A stretch of DNA of 64,000 bases from Planctomycetota bacterium (GTDB lineage: Bacteria > Planctomycetota > UBA1135 > GCA-002686595). The notes under the pieces were generated by a model. The model saw nothing but the letters and a program-made list of their open reading frames with translations, did not search any database and was not told the DNA's origin. The translations under genes were made by a program, and so were the position numbers. Shown piece by piece: positions 49,969 through 56,824 of this stretch. The stretch covers positions 1 through 64,000 of the forward strand of contig NZBA01000023.1 of NCBI GenBank assembly GCA_002686265.1. Direction: 5' to 3'. Position 1 is the stretch's first letter; each line of letters starts with the position of its first letter.

Positions 49969-51402
49969 GTGCAGCGAGTAGACAGCGACGTCAGGGGCGA
50001 AGTGCTCGAAGACGCGGACAACGCGCGGGCGAGCGATGTTCGCGGTGGCGGCGAGCGCTTGCAGGCGACGCGTGACGGCGACGAGGGCGCGGAGGAGCGC
50101 CACGAAGACGACGCACGCGAGCCGGCGGTCGGCTCACCCTTCGTCTCGGCCTACCCGCCCTTCTCGCTCTGGAGCCCAGAGCACACACCGGCCTTCGAGC
50201 GCGTCCTCGCCTCCGCACCCTCTGGGGCACGACTCGGCCTCTACGCGCACGTTCCCTTCTGCGAGGAGCGCTGCGCGTACTGCGTCTACCTCTCCCGGCG
50301 CTCTCCCCGGCCGGACGCCCTCGCGGCCTACGTCGACGGTCTGCTGGCGGAGGCGCGCCTCATCGCCCGCTCGCCCTTCCTGGCCGGACGTGAGCTCGCC
50401 TTCGTCTACATCGGAGGCGGCACTCCGTCCCTGCTCGCTCCGGACGGGATTGCGCGCCTGCTCGACGGCCTTCGCTCCGCCCTCCCCTGGAGCACGGGCG
50501 CGGAGGTCAGCTTCGAGTGCGCCCCGCGCAGCGCCACACCTGAACGCCTGCGCGCCATGCGTGCCGCCGGCGTCACGCGCTCGAGCATGGGCATCCAGGC
50601 CCTCGACGACGAGGTGCTGCGCCTCAACGCTCGCATCCACACCGTCGATGACTGCATGCGCGCTCTCGACGCGCTCGGCGAGGCCGGTTTCGAGGTCGTC
50701 AACACGGACCTGATCGCCGGGCTCGTCGGTGAAACCGAGCGCACCTTCACCCGCGGCCTCGGGCGCCTCCTCGAGCGCGGACCCGACAGCGTGACCGTCT
50801 ACCCGCTCGAGATCCCCGAGAACACGCCGCTCTTCCGCGCCCTCGGGCGCGATGCCCTCGCCGGGCCCCTGCCCGCCCCAGCCGCCCGCCGCAGGCGCGT
50901 CGCCCTCGCCTTCTCCACCTTGGAGGACTCCGGCTACACGCGGATCAGCGCCTACGCCGCGGTGCGGGATCCCGAGCGCGGGCGCTTCGGCTACCAGCGA
51001 GATCAGTACCACGGCGCCGACGTGATCGGGCTCGGAGCGTCGGCCTTCGCCTACCTCGGTGGGGTCCACCACCAGAACATCATCGCTCCGGCGCGCTACC
51101 TCGAGCGCATCGCCGCCGGTGACCTGCCACTCGGGCGTTCCTACGCCCTCGACGCCCGCGGACGCTGCATGCGCGAGCTGGTGCTGCAGCTCAAGCTCGG
51201 CCGCTGCGACCTCGACGCCCTCGCCCAACGCCACGGGGTGGATCCGCGCGACCTCGCGGGCGCACCGATCGCAAGCGGTGAGCGCACCGGCTGGTGGCGC
51301 ATCGAGAAGGGCGTGCTGCTCGTCGGCGCCCAGGGTCTCGCACGCATCGACCGCCTACTCCCCGATCTCTACCTGCCCGAGCACCGAGAGCCCGCACACT
51401 GA
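49969..51402 (+). CDS. HemN/HemW-like radical SAM protein
   Basis: A 477-residue radical SAM enzyme of the oxygen-independent coproporphyrinogen oxidase family. The 4Fe-4S ligating motif is PFCEERCAYCVY (CxxxCxxC), followed by FVYIGGGTPSLL, SFECAPRSATPERLRAM, RSSMGIQALDD and DLIAGLVGETERTF, then HemN-type C-terminal residues. HemN makes protoporphyrinogen; HemW moves heme. Either would suit a cell making multiheme cytochromes next door. The GTG at 49969 precedes about 58 non-conserved residues; the actual start could be the TTG near 50058. Confidence 0.85.
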   Translation: MQRVDSDVRGEVLEDADNARASDVRGGGERLQATRDGDEGAEERHEDDAREPAVGSPFVSAYPPFSLWSPEHTPAFERVLASAPSGARLGLYAHVPFCEERCAYCVYLSRRSPRPDALAAYVDGLLAEARLIARSPFLAGRELAFVYIGGGTPSLLAPDGIARLLDGLRSALPWSTGAEVSFECAPRSATPERLRAMRAAGVTRSSMGIQALDDEVLRLNARIHTVDDCMRALDALGEAGFEVVNTDLIAGLVGETERTFTRGLGRLLERGPDSVTVYPLEIPENTPLFRALGRDALAGPLPAPAARRRRVALAFSTLEDSGYTRISAYAAVRDPERGRFGYQRDQYHGADVIGLGASAFAYLGGVHHQNIIAPARYLERIAAGDLPLGRSYALDARGRCMRELVLQLKLGRCDLDALAQRHGVDPRDLAGAPIASGERTGWWRIEKGVLLVGAQGLARIDRLLPDLYLPEHREPAH

Positions 51403-51419
51403 CCGGACCGCGGCCCCCG

Positions 51420-51932
51420 TCACTCGGCGGCGGCCTCGTCCGGTGCGATCGCGGGGAGCGGCGCCTCCTCGAGGAGCTCGAGCGCGTCCCACAGCTCGCG
51501 CCGTTCCACTTCACTCGCATGCTCATCGAGCAGCGGGTAGAGGTACTCGCGCTCTCGCAGATCGTGATGCTCCATGACGCGCTTGAAGGTCCCCTCGCGA
51601 TCGAGGAGCGCAATCACCGCCCGCACGTCACCCCCGCCCGCACGCAGCGCCGCGAGGCCGCGCCGCAGCTCATCCAGCCACCACAGGATCTTCGCGTGTT
51701 CGGCACGATACAGCTCCGAGCGGCCCCGTTCGCAATCGAGTCCGAGGGCCTCGAAAGCGGGGATCACCAGCTCCTCCTCGCTGCGCACGTGGACGCGCAG
51801 CGCGCTGGAGTAGGCCTCGAGGTGTTCCTCGGCGACGGCGAGCTCGCCTGCGATCAGCTTCTCCTGGTGCACGGCGAAGCGCTCGGCGAGCACGTCGTGG
51901 ACTTCCAGCAGCTCGCTCGGAGATCGCGTCAC
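51420..51932 (-). CDS. Hemerythrin-like HHE domain protein
   Basis: A 170-residue all-helical cytoplasmic protein with the HHE iron-binding pattern: LEVHDVLAERFAVHQEKL in helix one, LRVHVRSEEELVIPAFEAL in helix two (His and Glu), YRAEHAKILWWLDEL in helix three and RVMEHHDLREREYLYPLLD in helix four. Such proteins bind O2 or NO or sense iron or redox state. It lies 12 bp after the porin gene and is the last member of the PstS-like/porin operon. It has no regulatory domain attached. Confidence 0.85.
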   Translation of the reverse strand: MTRSPSELLEVHDVLAERFAVHQEKLIAGELAVAEEHLEAYSSALRVHVRSEEELVIPAFEALGLDCERGRSELYRAEHAKILWWLDELRRGLAALRAGGGDVRAVIALLDREGTFKRVMEHHDLREREYLYPLLDEHASEVERRELWDALELLEEAPLPAIAPDEAAAE

Positions 51933-51944
51933 GGCCCGGGGTTC

Positions 51945-53171
51945 TCAGAACTTGATGTTGAGGTCCAGGCGCACGCGCCACCGCTCTTCGTCGTCGCCGC
52001 CGGCCTCCTCGGGCGCCGAGACGAGCGCCCACAAGTGCAGGCCGATCCCGTCGGCGAGTTGGTAGTTCATCCCGATGGCGTGGCTGCGGTGGTTGGTCGC
52101 GAATAGGAAGTCGTCCTGCGCAAAGGGCGAGAAGATCGCGTCTCGCTCGAGGACCTGCCACTGGTAGTAGAGCCGCACGTCGCCCTTCTCGCGCGCCTGG
52201 CCCCAGGCGGCGCCCAAGGCCCACCCGCTGTCCGCCTCGTTCTCAGCGCGCGCGTTGTGCATCCACTCCGCGGCGACGCTCAACGGGCGTCCGCCGCTCG
52301 TGCGGGTGAGACCCAGGATCGGGTTCCACACGGCGAATCCGGATTCGAAGTCCACGGCCTCACCGTCCTCGTCTACGGTCGCATTGCCCGAGTTGTCGTC
52401 GAGGAGCCCGGTGCCGCCGTCCGGCGTGACGTCGTCGTAGCCGTAGTAGCCCAGCGCCGCCGTCCCGGCCCAATCGGCGCCGAAATCGAAGCCGCAGGCG
52501 AGCTGAGCGACGACGACCGATGCGTCGCTCCCCGCGCCCTGTTCGAGCAGGAGGTACTTCCCCGCCCGCAGGGTCAGGTCTCGGAGGGGGCCGACGTCCG
52601 TGCGCCGGAGGCCGGCCAGGAGGCCCTCGGGCTGCACGTCGCCGTCCCACACGAGCTCGCTGTAGACCGGATTGGCGTAGAAGTCGTGGCCGAACTTGCC
52701 GGCCGTGACCCAGGCGTCCTCGACGCGCTCGGGGCGCCAGGTGACGAAGGCGCGGTCGAGACCGAGCTCCACGCCGTCGAGGGCGTCCCCGAAGGTGGTG
52801 TGGGGAGAATTCGGATCGTCCACGCTGCCGCTGGCGATGCGCGCCCCCGCCAAGAGACTCTCGCCGAGCTCGTAGTTGGCGCCGATCCGCCAGCGCATGC
52901 GCTGGCGGTGGCGGTCGGGGGCGTCGGCGAGCTCGAAGCTCGACTCGTGGCGCAGGCGCAGGTCGCCGAAGAAGGTCAGGCGGTCCCGCACGCCCTCCCA
53001 GGACGCGCGTGCGGCCTCCACGCCCGTCACCGAGACGTACTCGTCGACGGCGCGGGCGACAGCCCCGCGGTCGACATCCGGATGGCGATCCTCGGGCTGC
53101 TGCGCGCGGATCGGAGCCCCCGCGCAGACGAGCACCACGCCCCCAGCCCAGCACCGGCGACGGCTGCTCAC
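51945..53171 (-). CDS. Outer-membrane porin (Putative_porin family)
   Basis: A 408-residue exported protein: short leader (WAGGVVLVCAGAPIRAQ), a helical coiled segment, then alternating amphipathic strands with aromatic ends (LTFFGDLRLRHES, MRWRIGANYELGES, DRAFVTWRP, GKFGHDFYANPVYSEL, GTAALGYYGYDD, WRVRLDLNIKF with a terminal Phe). That is the pattern of the putative-porin beta-barrels found with phosphate-binding proteins. The GTG at 53171 overlaps the stop of the PstS-like gene by 4 bp. It likely passes phosphate or another anion across the outer membrane for the binding protein encoded upstream. Confidence 0.8.
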   Translation of the reverse strand: MSSRRRCWAGGVVLVCAGAPIRAQQPEDRHPDVDRGAVARAVDEYVSVTGVEAARASWEGVRDRLTFFGDLRLRHESSFELADAPDRHRQRMRWRIGANYELGESLLAGARIASGSVDDPNSPHTTFGDALDGVELGLDRAFVTWRPERVEDAWVTAGKFGHDFYANPVYSELVWDGDVQPEGLLAGLRRTDVGPLRDLTLRAGKYLLLEQGAGSDASVVVAQLACGFDFGADWAGTAALGYYGYDDVTPDGGTGLLDDNSGNATVDEDGEAVDFESGFAVWNPILGLTRTSGGRPLSVAAEWMHNARAENEADSGWALGAAWGQAREKGDVRLYYQWQVLERDAIFSPFAQDDFLFATNHRSHAIGMNYQLADGIGLHLWALVSAPEEAGGDDEERWRVRLDLNIKF

Positions 53172-54316
53172 TGCCGCTCTCCGAGGACCTCGGCCACGCT
53201 CACGCCCGCGGTCTTCCCAACGTCGATCCGCACGAAGAACTCGACTACGCCTGTGGCGGGAGCGTCGGCGCGAATCAGGTAGACGCCCGGCGGCAGGGCG
53301 ACGCGCGTCGGCTGCTCGTCGTTCTGACCGCGGTGGTTGCGCACCTCCCTGAGCAGGTCGCCGTGGCGGCTGAGAATCGAGTAGGCGCGGTGCGGGTAGT
53401 AGTAGATCCCGCCGTCGTAGGCGGGGAAGGTCTCGGTCTCGACGACGAGCCAGCCGTGATCGGTGACCTCGCCCGTCCTCGCCACCGAGCCGATCACGCG
53501 CGCGCCCACGAAATGACGCATCACTACCCGCTGTCCCGCGTCCGACTGCGCCCAGCGGATGAAGGCATCGAGGGCGGGGTTGCCCGGCCGGTGCAGCAAG
53601 TAGAGCGGCCTGGAGATCGGGTAGTCGAAGTTGGTCACCTCCCCAACCTCGCCTCCGACGGCGATGGCGCGCACGCCCTTGGCCGAGGCCAAGAACGAGA
53701 AGCTGATGTGCCCGATCGCGCTCGGGTCGGCGGCCACGGCGGCGACGATCTCCCGATCGGGGCGCACCTCGCGGCAGTGCGAACCGTAGGCACTCTCGCC
53801 CAGCACCGTGGCGCGGAAAACCTCGTGGGTCGCGGACTCCGCTCCCACGATGAAGGCCTCGATCTCGTCCTCGGCGCCGCCGAGCTCGGCCCAGTTCGTG
53901 ACGCCGCCGGTGAACACCGCTCGCAACTGATCTAAAGTGAGCTCGCCGAGCGGGTTGTCGGCGTGCACGATCACGGCGATTGCGTCGCGCCCGACGAGAG
54001 CCGCCGAGACGCCGGCGGCGAGGGTCGCGGCCTCGGGCTCGGTGGCGGCGCCGGCCAACTCCGCGCGGCCCTCGCGCATCGCCCTCTCTCCGCCGGCGCT
54101 CTCGGGGACGGAATCGATCGAGAACTCGATGCCCGAGTAGACCTCGGCGGCGTCGCGCAGGAAGATCGCGACAGTCGAGGAGCCGATGTAGGACACCCCG
54201 ACCGGCGGCCCGGAAGGTTCGACGCCGCGGCACGCGACCAAGGCCAGGGCACAGGTCGTCAGGGTGGTGGCAATCGGTCGCGACCACCGCTCGAGGAGGA
54301 TGGGAGCACTGCTCAT
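53168..54316 (-). CDS. PstS-like phosphate-binding lipoprotein
   Basis: A 382-residue exported protein with lipobox (CALALVACRG) and the PBP-like domain 2 pattern of PstS: VSYIGSSTVAIFLRDAAEVY, GRDAIAVIVHADNPLGELTLDQLRAVFTGGVTNWAELGG, and IGHISFSFLASAKGVRAIAV with NFDYPISRPLYLLHR. The final about 80 residues form an extra beta domain (SILSRHGDLLREVRNHRG, GVYLIRADA). No pstCAB genes follow; the next genes are a porin and a hemerythrin, so this is an uptake aid or phosphate sensor rather than a full ABC system here. ATG 54316 starts MSSAPILLERWSRP. Confidence 0.85.
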   Translation of the reverse strand: MSSAPILLERWSRPIATTLTTCALALVACRGVEPSGPPVGVSYIGSSTVAIFLRDAAEVYSGIEFSIDSVPESAGGERAMREGRAELAGAATEPEAATLAAGVSAALVGRDAIAVIVHADNPLGELTLDQLRAVFTGGVTNWAELGGAEDEIEAFIVGAESATHEVFRATVLGESAYGSHCREVRPDREIVAAVAADPSAIGHISFSFLASAKGVRAIAVGGEVGEVTNFDYPISRPLYLLHRPGNPALDAFIRWAQSDAGQRVVMRHFVGARVIGSVARTGEVTDHGWLVVETETFPAYDGGIYYYPHRAYSILSRHGDLLREVRNHRGQNDEQPTRVALPPGVYLIRADAPATGVVEFFVRIDVGKTAGVSVAEVLGERQ

Positions 54317-54485
54317 GGCGCTTTCTCGGGGCCCCTTGTAGCGCGCCTCCAGCGCGCGTGCGATCCGATCTACTACGAAAGCGCCCACCCCGAGCGGAAC
54401 AAGGCCGCCACGGCTCCTCGGAGGAGCCCCCCGCCCCCCACCCGTGCGCGCGGGCTGCGGCGACGAACGACGAAGGAGCCGCCGC

Positions 54486-54521
54486 AAAAAAAACCGGGCC
54501 CGGCGCAAGCGCCAGACCCGG
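54486..54521 (-). terminator. Strong intrinsic terminator upstream of the PstS-like operon
   Basis: Minus strand: 12-bp stem CCGGGTCTGGCG / CGCCGGGCCCGG (two G-U pairs) closed by a CTTG tetraloop and followed by eight T. It lies 170 bp before the pstS-like start, so it either ends the short unit upstream or attenuates the operon. Confidence 0.8.
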
Positions 54522-54551
54522 AGAGGGTCAGTCCGGTGGTAAGGAGGCGCG

Positions 54552-54644
54552 TCACCGCCGCGGAGACGAGGGTGAGCAACTCCGGACTGCGTGGCCCGCT
54601 TCGCACGACCGAACTCCGCGTCGAACATTCGATGCAGATCCCAT
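54552..54644 (-). CDS. Possible 30-codon leader peptide or micro-gene
   Basis: An ATG-to-TGA frame of 30 codons, Arg/Ser/Cys-rich, preceded by a perfect AAGGAGG (54663-54657) 12 bp upstream and followed, 30 bp after the stop, by an intrinsic terminator. A sigma70-like promoter lies just upstream. AAGGAGG can also pair exactly with CCTCCTT just past the stop, which would hide the ribosome site, so the transcript could be regulatory. No similarity recognised; a short ORF like this can occur by chance. Confidence 0.3.
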   Translation of the reverse strand: MGSASNVRRGVRSCEAGHAVRSCSPSSPRR

Positions 54645-54678
54645 CTTGTCGGCCGCCCTCCTTGGGCCTTCGCGTAGG

Positions 54679-54707
54679 AGTATAATAGCCGATATCTCCA
54701 CCGCCAA
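54679..54707 (-). promoter_or_regulatory. Sigma70-type promoter
   Basis: Minus strand: TTGGCG, a 17-bp spacer and TATACT. The predicted start near 54672 precedes the AAGGAGG of the short ORF by about 10 bp. It is the clearest consensus promoter I found in this GC-rich window. Confidence 0.6.
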
Positions 54708-54862
54708 GTCTTTTGTGAAGAAAACCGCCCTGGCTGGCCGAACTGTTCGGACGGGGGCCCGAGGCGCTAGGCTGGTCGCCTGCTAGCCGGCGGCGGAAGC
54801 AGGAGACTCCGCTGGCGGACCAACAGGCCTCACGCAGCGCCGTAGAACGAGCTCCCGACCCG

Positions 54863-55357
54863 ATGAAGCCCCTCTCCCTCACCCGACGACTGCTGGCTGG
54901 AGCCCTGACCCTGCTGGTAACCGCTCAACCCGTGCTGCTGACCGCCCACGCGGCCAGCGGCGAAGGGACTTCCTGCCCGCAGACCTGCTGCTGCTCGGCT
55001 GCGGGAGCCGAGGAGGCGGGCTCGGGGGGCTGCTGCGACGGGGACGGACCGTCCTCCCCCACGCCAGCGCTGCTCACGCGCGCCTGCCCCTGCAAGGCGA
55101 CGGCTCCCGGAGAGCCGACACCCACGAGTGCGCCCAGCGCCGCAACCTCGCCAGGGAGCGTCGAGCTGCGCGAGTACCTCGAACGCCACGCACGCGCCTC
55201 GGCCGACTTCGAGGCCTTCGCCGTCGCCGAACGCGTGGTCCCGCCACCCCCGCCCCGCCGCCCGCGCGCCGCGCGCGGCGGAGGCCGCCGCTCCCTGCAC
55301 CTGCTCGAGCGCGGCATCGACACCTTGCTGGCGGCCTTCGGCACCTCGCTCCGCTGA
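54863..55357 (+). CDS. Small exported Cys-rich protein of the copper operon
   Basis: A 164-residue protein of no named family. It has a signal peptide (RRLLAGALTLLVTAQPVLLTAHA), then three Cys clusters SCPQTCCCSAAG, GGCCDGDG and ACPCKA within the first 75 mature residues, followed by a Pro/Ala linker and a basic helical end (RRSLHLLERGIDTLLAAF). The clusters suggest thiol-based metal binding outside the cytoplasm. It is the first gene upstream of the TolC/CusB/CusA set and transcribed with it, so it may capture copper or silver for the pump or serve as a sensor. Confidence 0.6.
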   Translation: MKPLSLTRRLLAGALTLLVTAQPVLLTAHAASGEGTSCPQTCCCSAAGAEEAGSGGCCDGDGPSSPTPALLTRACPCKATAPGEPTPTSAPSAATSPGSVELREYLERHARASADFEAFAVAERVVPPPPPRRPRAARGGGRRSLHLLERGIDTLLAAFGTSLR

Positions 55358-55441
55358 GCGCGGCGGGCTCCGGCCTAGCCCGTGTGTCGTGATGGGGCCG
55401 ACGCCCCGTCTCCTGCCGTCGCGCTCCAACCTTGGTGTCCC

Positions 55442-56824
55442 ATGTTCCGCTCCGTTTCGCCGGCGATCCGCCGCCACCTCTCCCTCTGTCTCGCGGCCTG
55501 TACCTCCTGCGCGGGTGTCACGCCCCTAACCCTGCCGGCCGCCGTCACGCCGCCGAGCACGCACGCGAGCACATCCGACGACCGCATCCTCGAAGAGACC
55601 ACCGACGACCCCCTGACCGTCTTCGGCCCCGACGCCGAGCTCGAAGCCCTCGCCGCCTGGGCCGAACCCGGCCACCCGCGCCTGCGAGCCGCACGCGAGC
55701 GGCTACGCGGCGCCATCGCGCGCGTCGAGAGTGCCGACGCACTGCCCGAGCCACGCCTCGCCTACCGCGAGTACCTCGAGGAGGTCGAGACGCGCTCCGG
55801 CCCCATGCGCCGCGCCCTCGGCTTGCAGCAGGCCCTGCCGGCGGCCGGCTCGCGCGGGGCGCGCAGGCGCGCCGCGCAAGCCGCGGCGAGCGCCGCGGCC
55901 GCGCGGCTGGCCGTCGAACGCCTCGCCCTGCGAGCCGATATCGCCCGCACCCACGCCGAGCTCTATCACCTCGGACGCACGATCGAGTACGTGCGCGCCG
56001 ACGTCGGGCTGCTCGGCACCCTCGAGCGCGTGCTGCGCGCACGCTTCGGAGCCGGCGGCGCGTCGCACACCGACCTCGCCCGCGCGCAGGTAGAGCTAGG
56101 CCGCCTCGACGATCGACTGCAAGACCTCGAGGAACGCTCCGCGCCCGCCCGCGCCGCGCTCAACGCGGCCCTCGGACGCGCTGTCACGGCCCCCCTCGCC
56201 TGGCCCGCCGAACTCGCCCACGCGCGGCTCGGCGAGACCGACGAGCGCCTACTGGCGGCGGTCGACGAGGCCAACCCCGGACTCGATGCGCTGGCCTCGG
56301 AACTCGAGCGCGCCCGCGCCCTCGAGCGGTTGGCCTCCACGCGCCGCCGACCGAAAACGACGCTCGGTATCGAAGCGATCCAGATCGATGCGGTGAACGG
56401 GACTGACGGCGGCGACGCGTTGGTCGTCTCCCTGGGGATCGAGCTCCCCGTCCGCCGCGACGTCTACCGCGCCGAGGAGCTCGCCGCCCGTGCCGCCGTC
56501 GGCGCGGCGCTCGGGACCCTCGAGGACCGGCGCAACACCTTCGCCGCCCGCGCGCGCGCGGTCCTCTCGAGGCTGCACGACGCGGAGCGCAAGCTCGACC
56601 TCTATGCGGCGGCGTTGATCCCCAAGGCACGCGAAGCCCTCGAAGCCGCCCAGGCCGCCTTTGGCACGGGCGCCGCCGACCTCGATGCCGTCATCGATGC
56701 CCAACGCACTCTGCTCGAGTTCCACCTGACCCGCGAGCGCGCCCTCGCCGACCACCAGAGCCTGCGCAGTGAGCTCGAAGCCCTGGTCGGACGCACCCTC
56801 GAGACCGCAAGGAAGACACGATGA
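55442..56824 (+). CDS. TolC-family outer-membrane efflux lipoprotein (CusC-like)
   Basis: A 460-residue outer-membrane channel subunit. ATG 55442 gives a lipoprotein leader (RRHLSLCLAACTSCAG). The body is long alpha-helical hairpins rich in Ala, Arg and Glu with two related halves (for example PRLRAARERLRGAIARVESA, then RALGLQQALPAAG, and later NPGLDALASELERARALERL), and it ends near LLEFHLTRERALADHQSLRSELEALVGR. It works with the CusB and CusA homologues encoded immediately downstream (4-bp ATGA overlap with cusB). Confidence 0.85.
   Translation: MFRSVSPAIRRHLSLCLAACTSCAGVTPLTLPAAVTPPSTHASTSDDRILEETTDDPLTVFGPDAELEALAAWAEPGHPRLRAARERLRGAIARVESADALPEPRLAYREYLEEVETRSGPMRRALGLQQALPAAGSRGARRRAAQAAASAAAARLAVERLALRADIARTHAELYHLGRTIEYVRADVGLLGTLERVLRARFGAGGASHTDLARAQVELGRLDDRLQDLEERSAPARAALNAALGRAVTAPLAWPAELAHARLGETDERLLAAVDEANPGLDALASELERARALERLASTRRRPKTTLGIEAIQIDAVNGTDGGDALVVSLGIELPVRRDVYRAEELAARAAVGAALGTLEDRRNTFAARARAVLSRLHDAERKLDLYAAALIPKAREALEAAQAAFGTGAADLDAVIDAQRTLLEFHLTRERALADHQSLRSELEALVGRTLETARKTR

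Larger units (their letters stand above)
54317..54862. other. Divergent region with a promoter-peptide-terminator unit
   Basis: 546 bp between the PstS-like operon (minus) and the copper operon (plus). It contains a minus-strand unit: promoter (54679-54707), short ORF (54552-54644) and intrinsic terminator (54486-54521). The remaining 170 bp before the pstS-like start show no further clear element. The plus-strand copper operon promoter should lie in 54720-54860. Confidence 0.6.

Noticed and set aside
49873-50103. Minus-strand 76-codon frame between the cytochrome and radical SAM genes
   Set aside because: No homology recognised, overlaps the radical SAM 5' region, and has no ribosome site.
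54486-54672. 6S RNA
   Set aside because: The predicted transcript length (about 187 nt) is similar, but I could not draw the long hairpin with a central bubble that defines 6S RNA.
54373-54882. A 169-codon minus-strand frame across the divergent region
   Set aside because: It runs through the promoter and the terminator hairpin and has no protein-like pattern.
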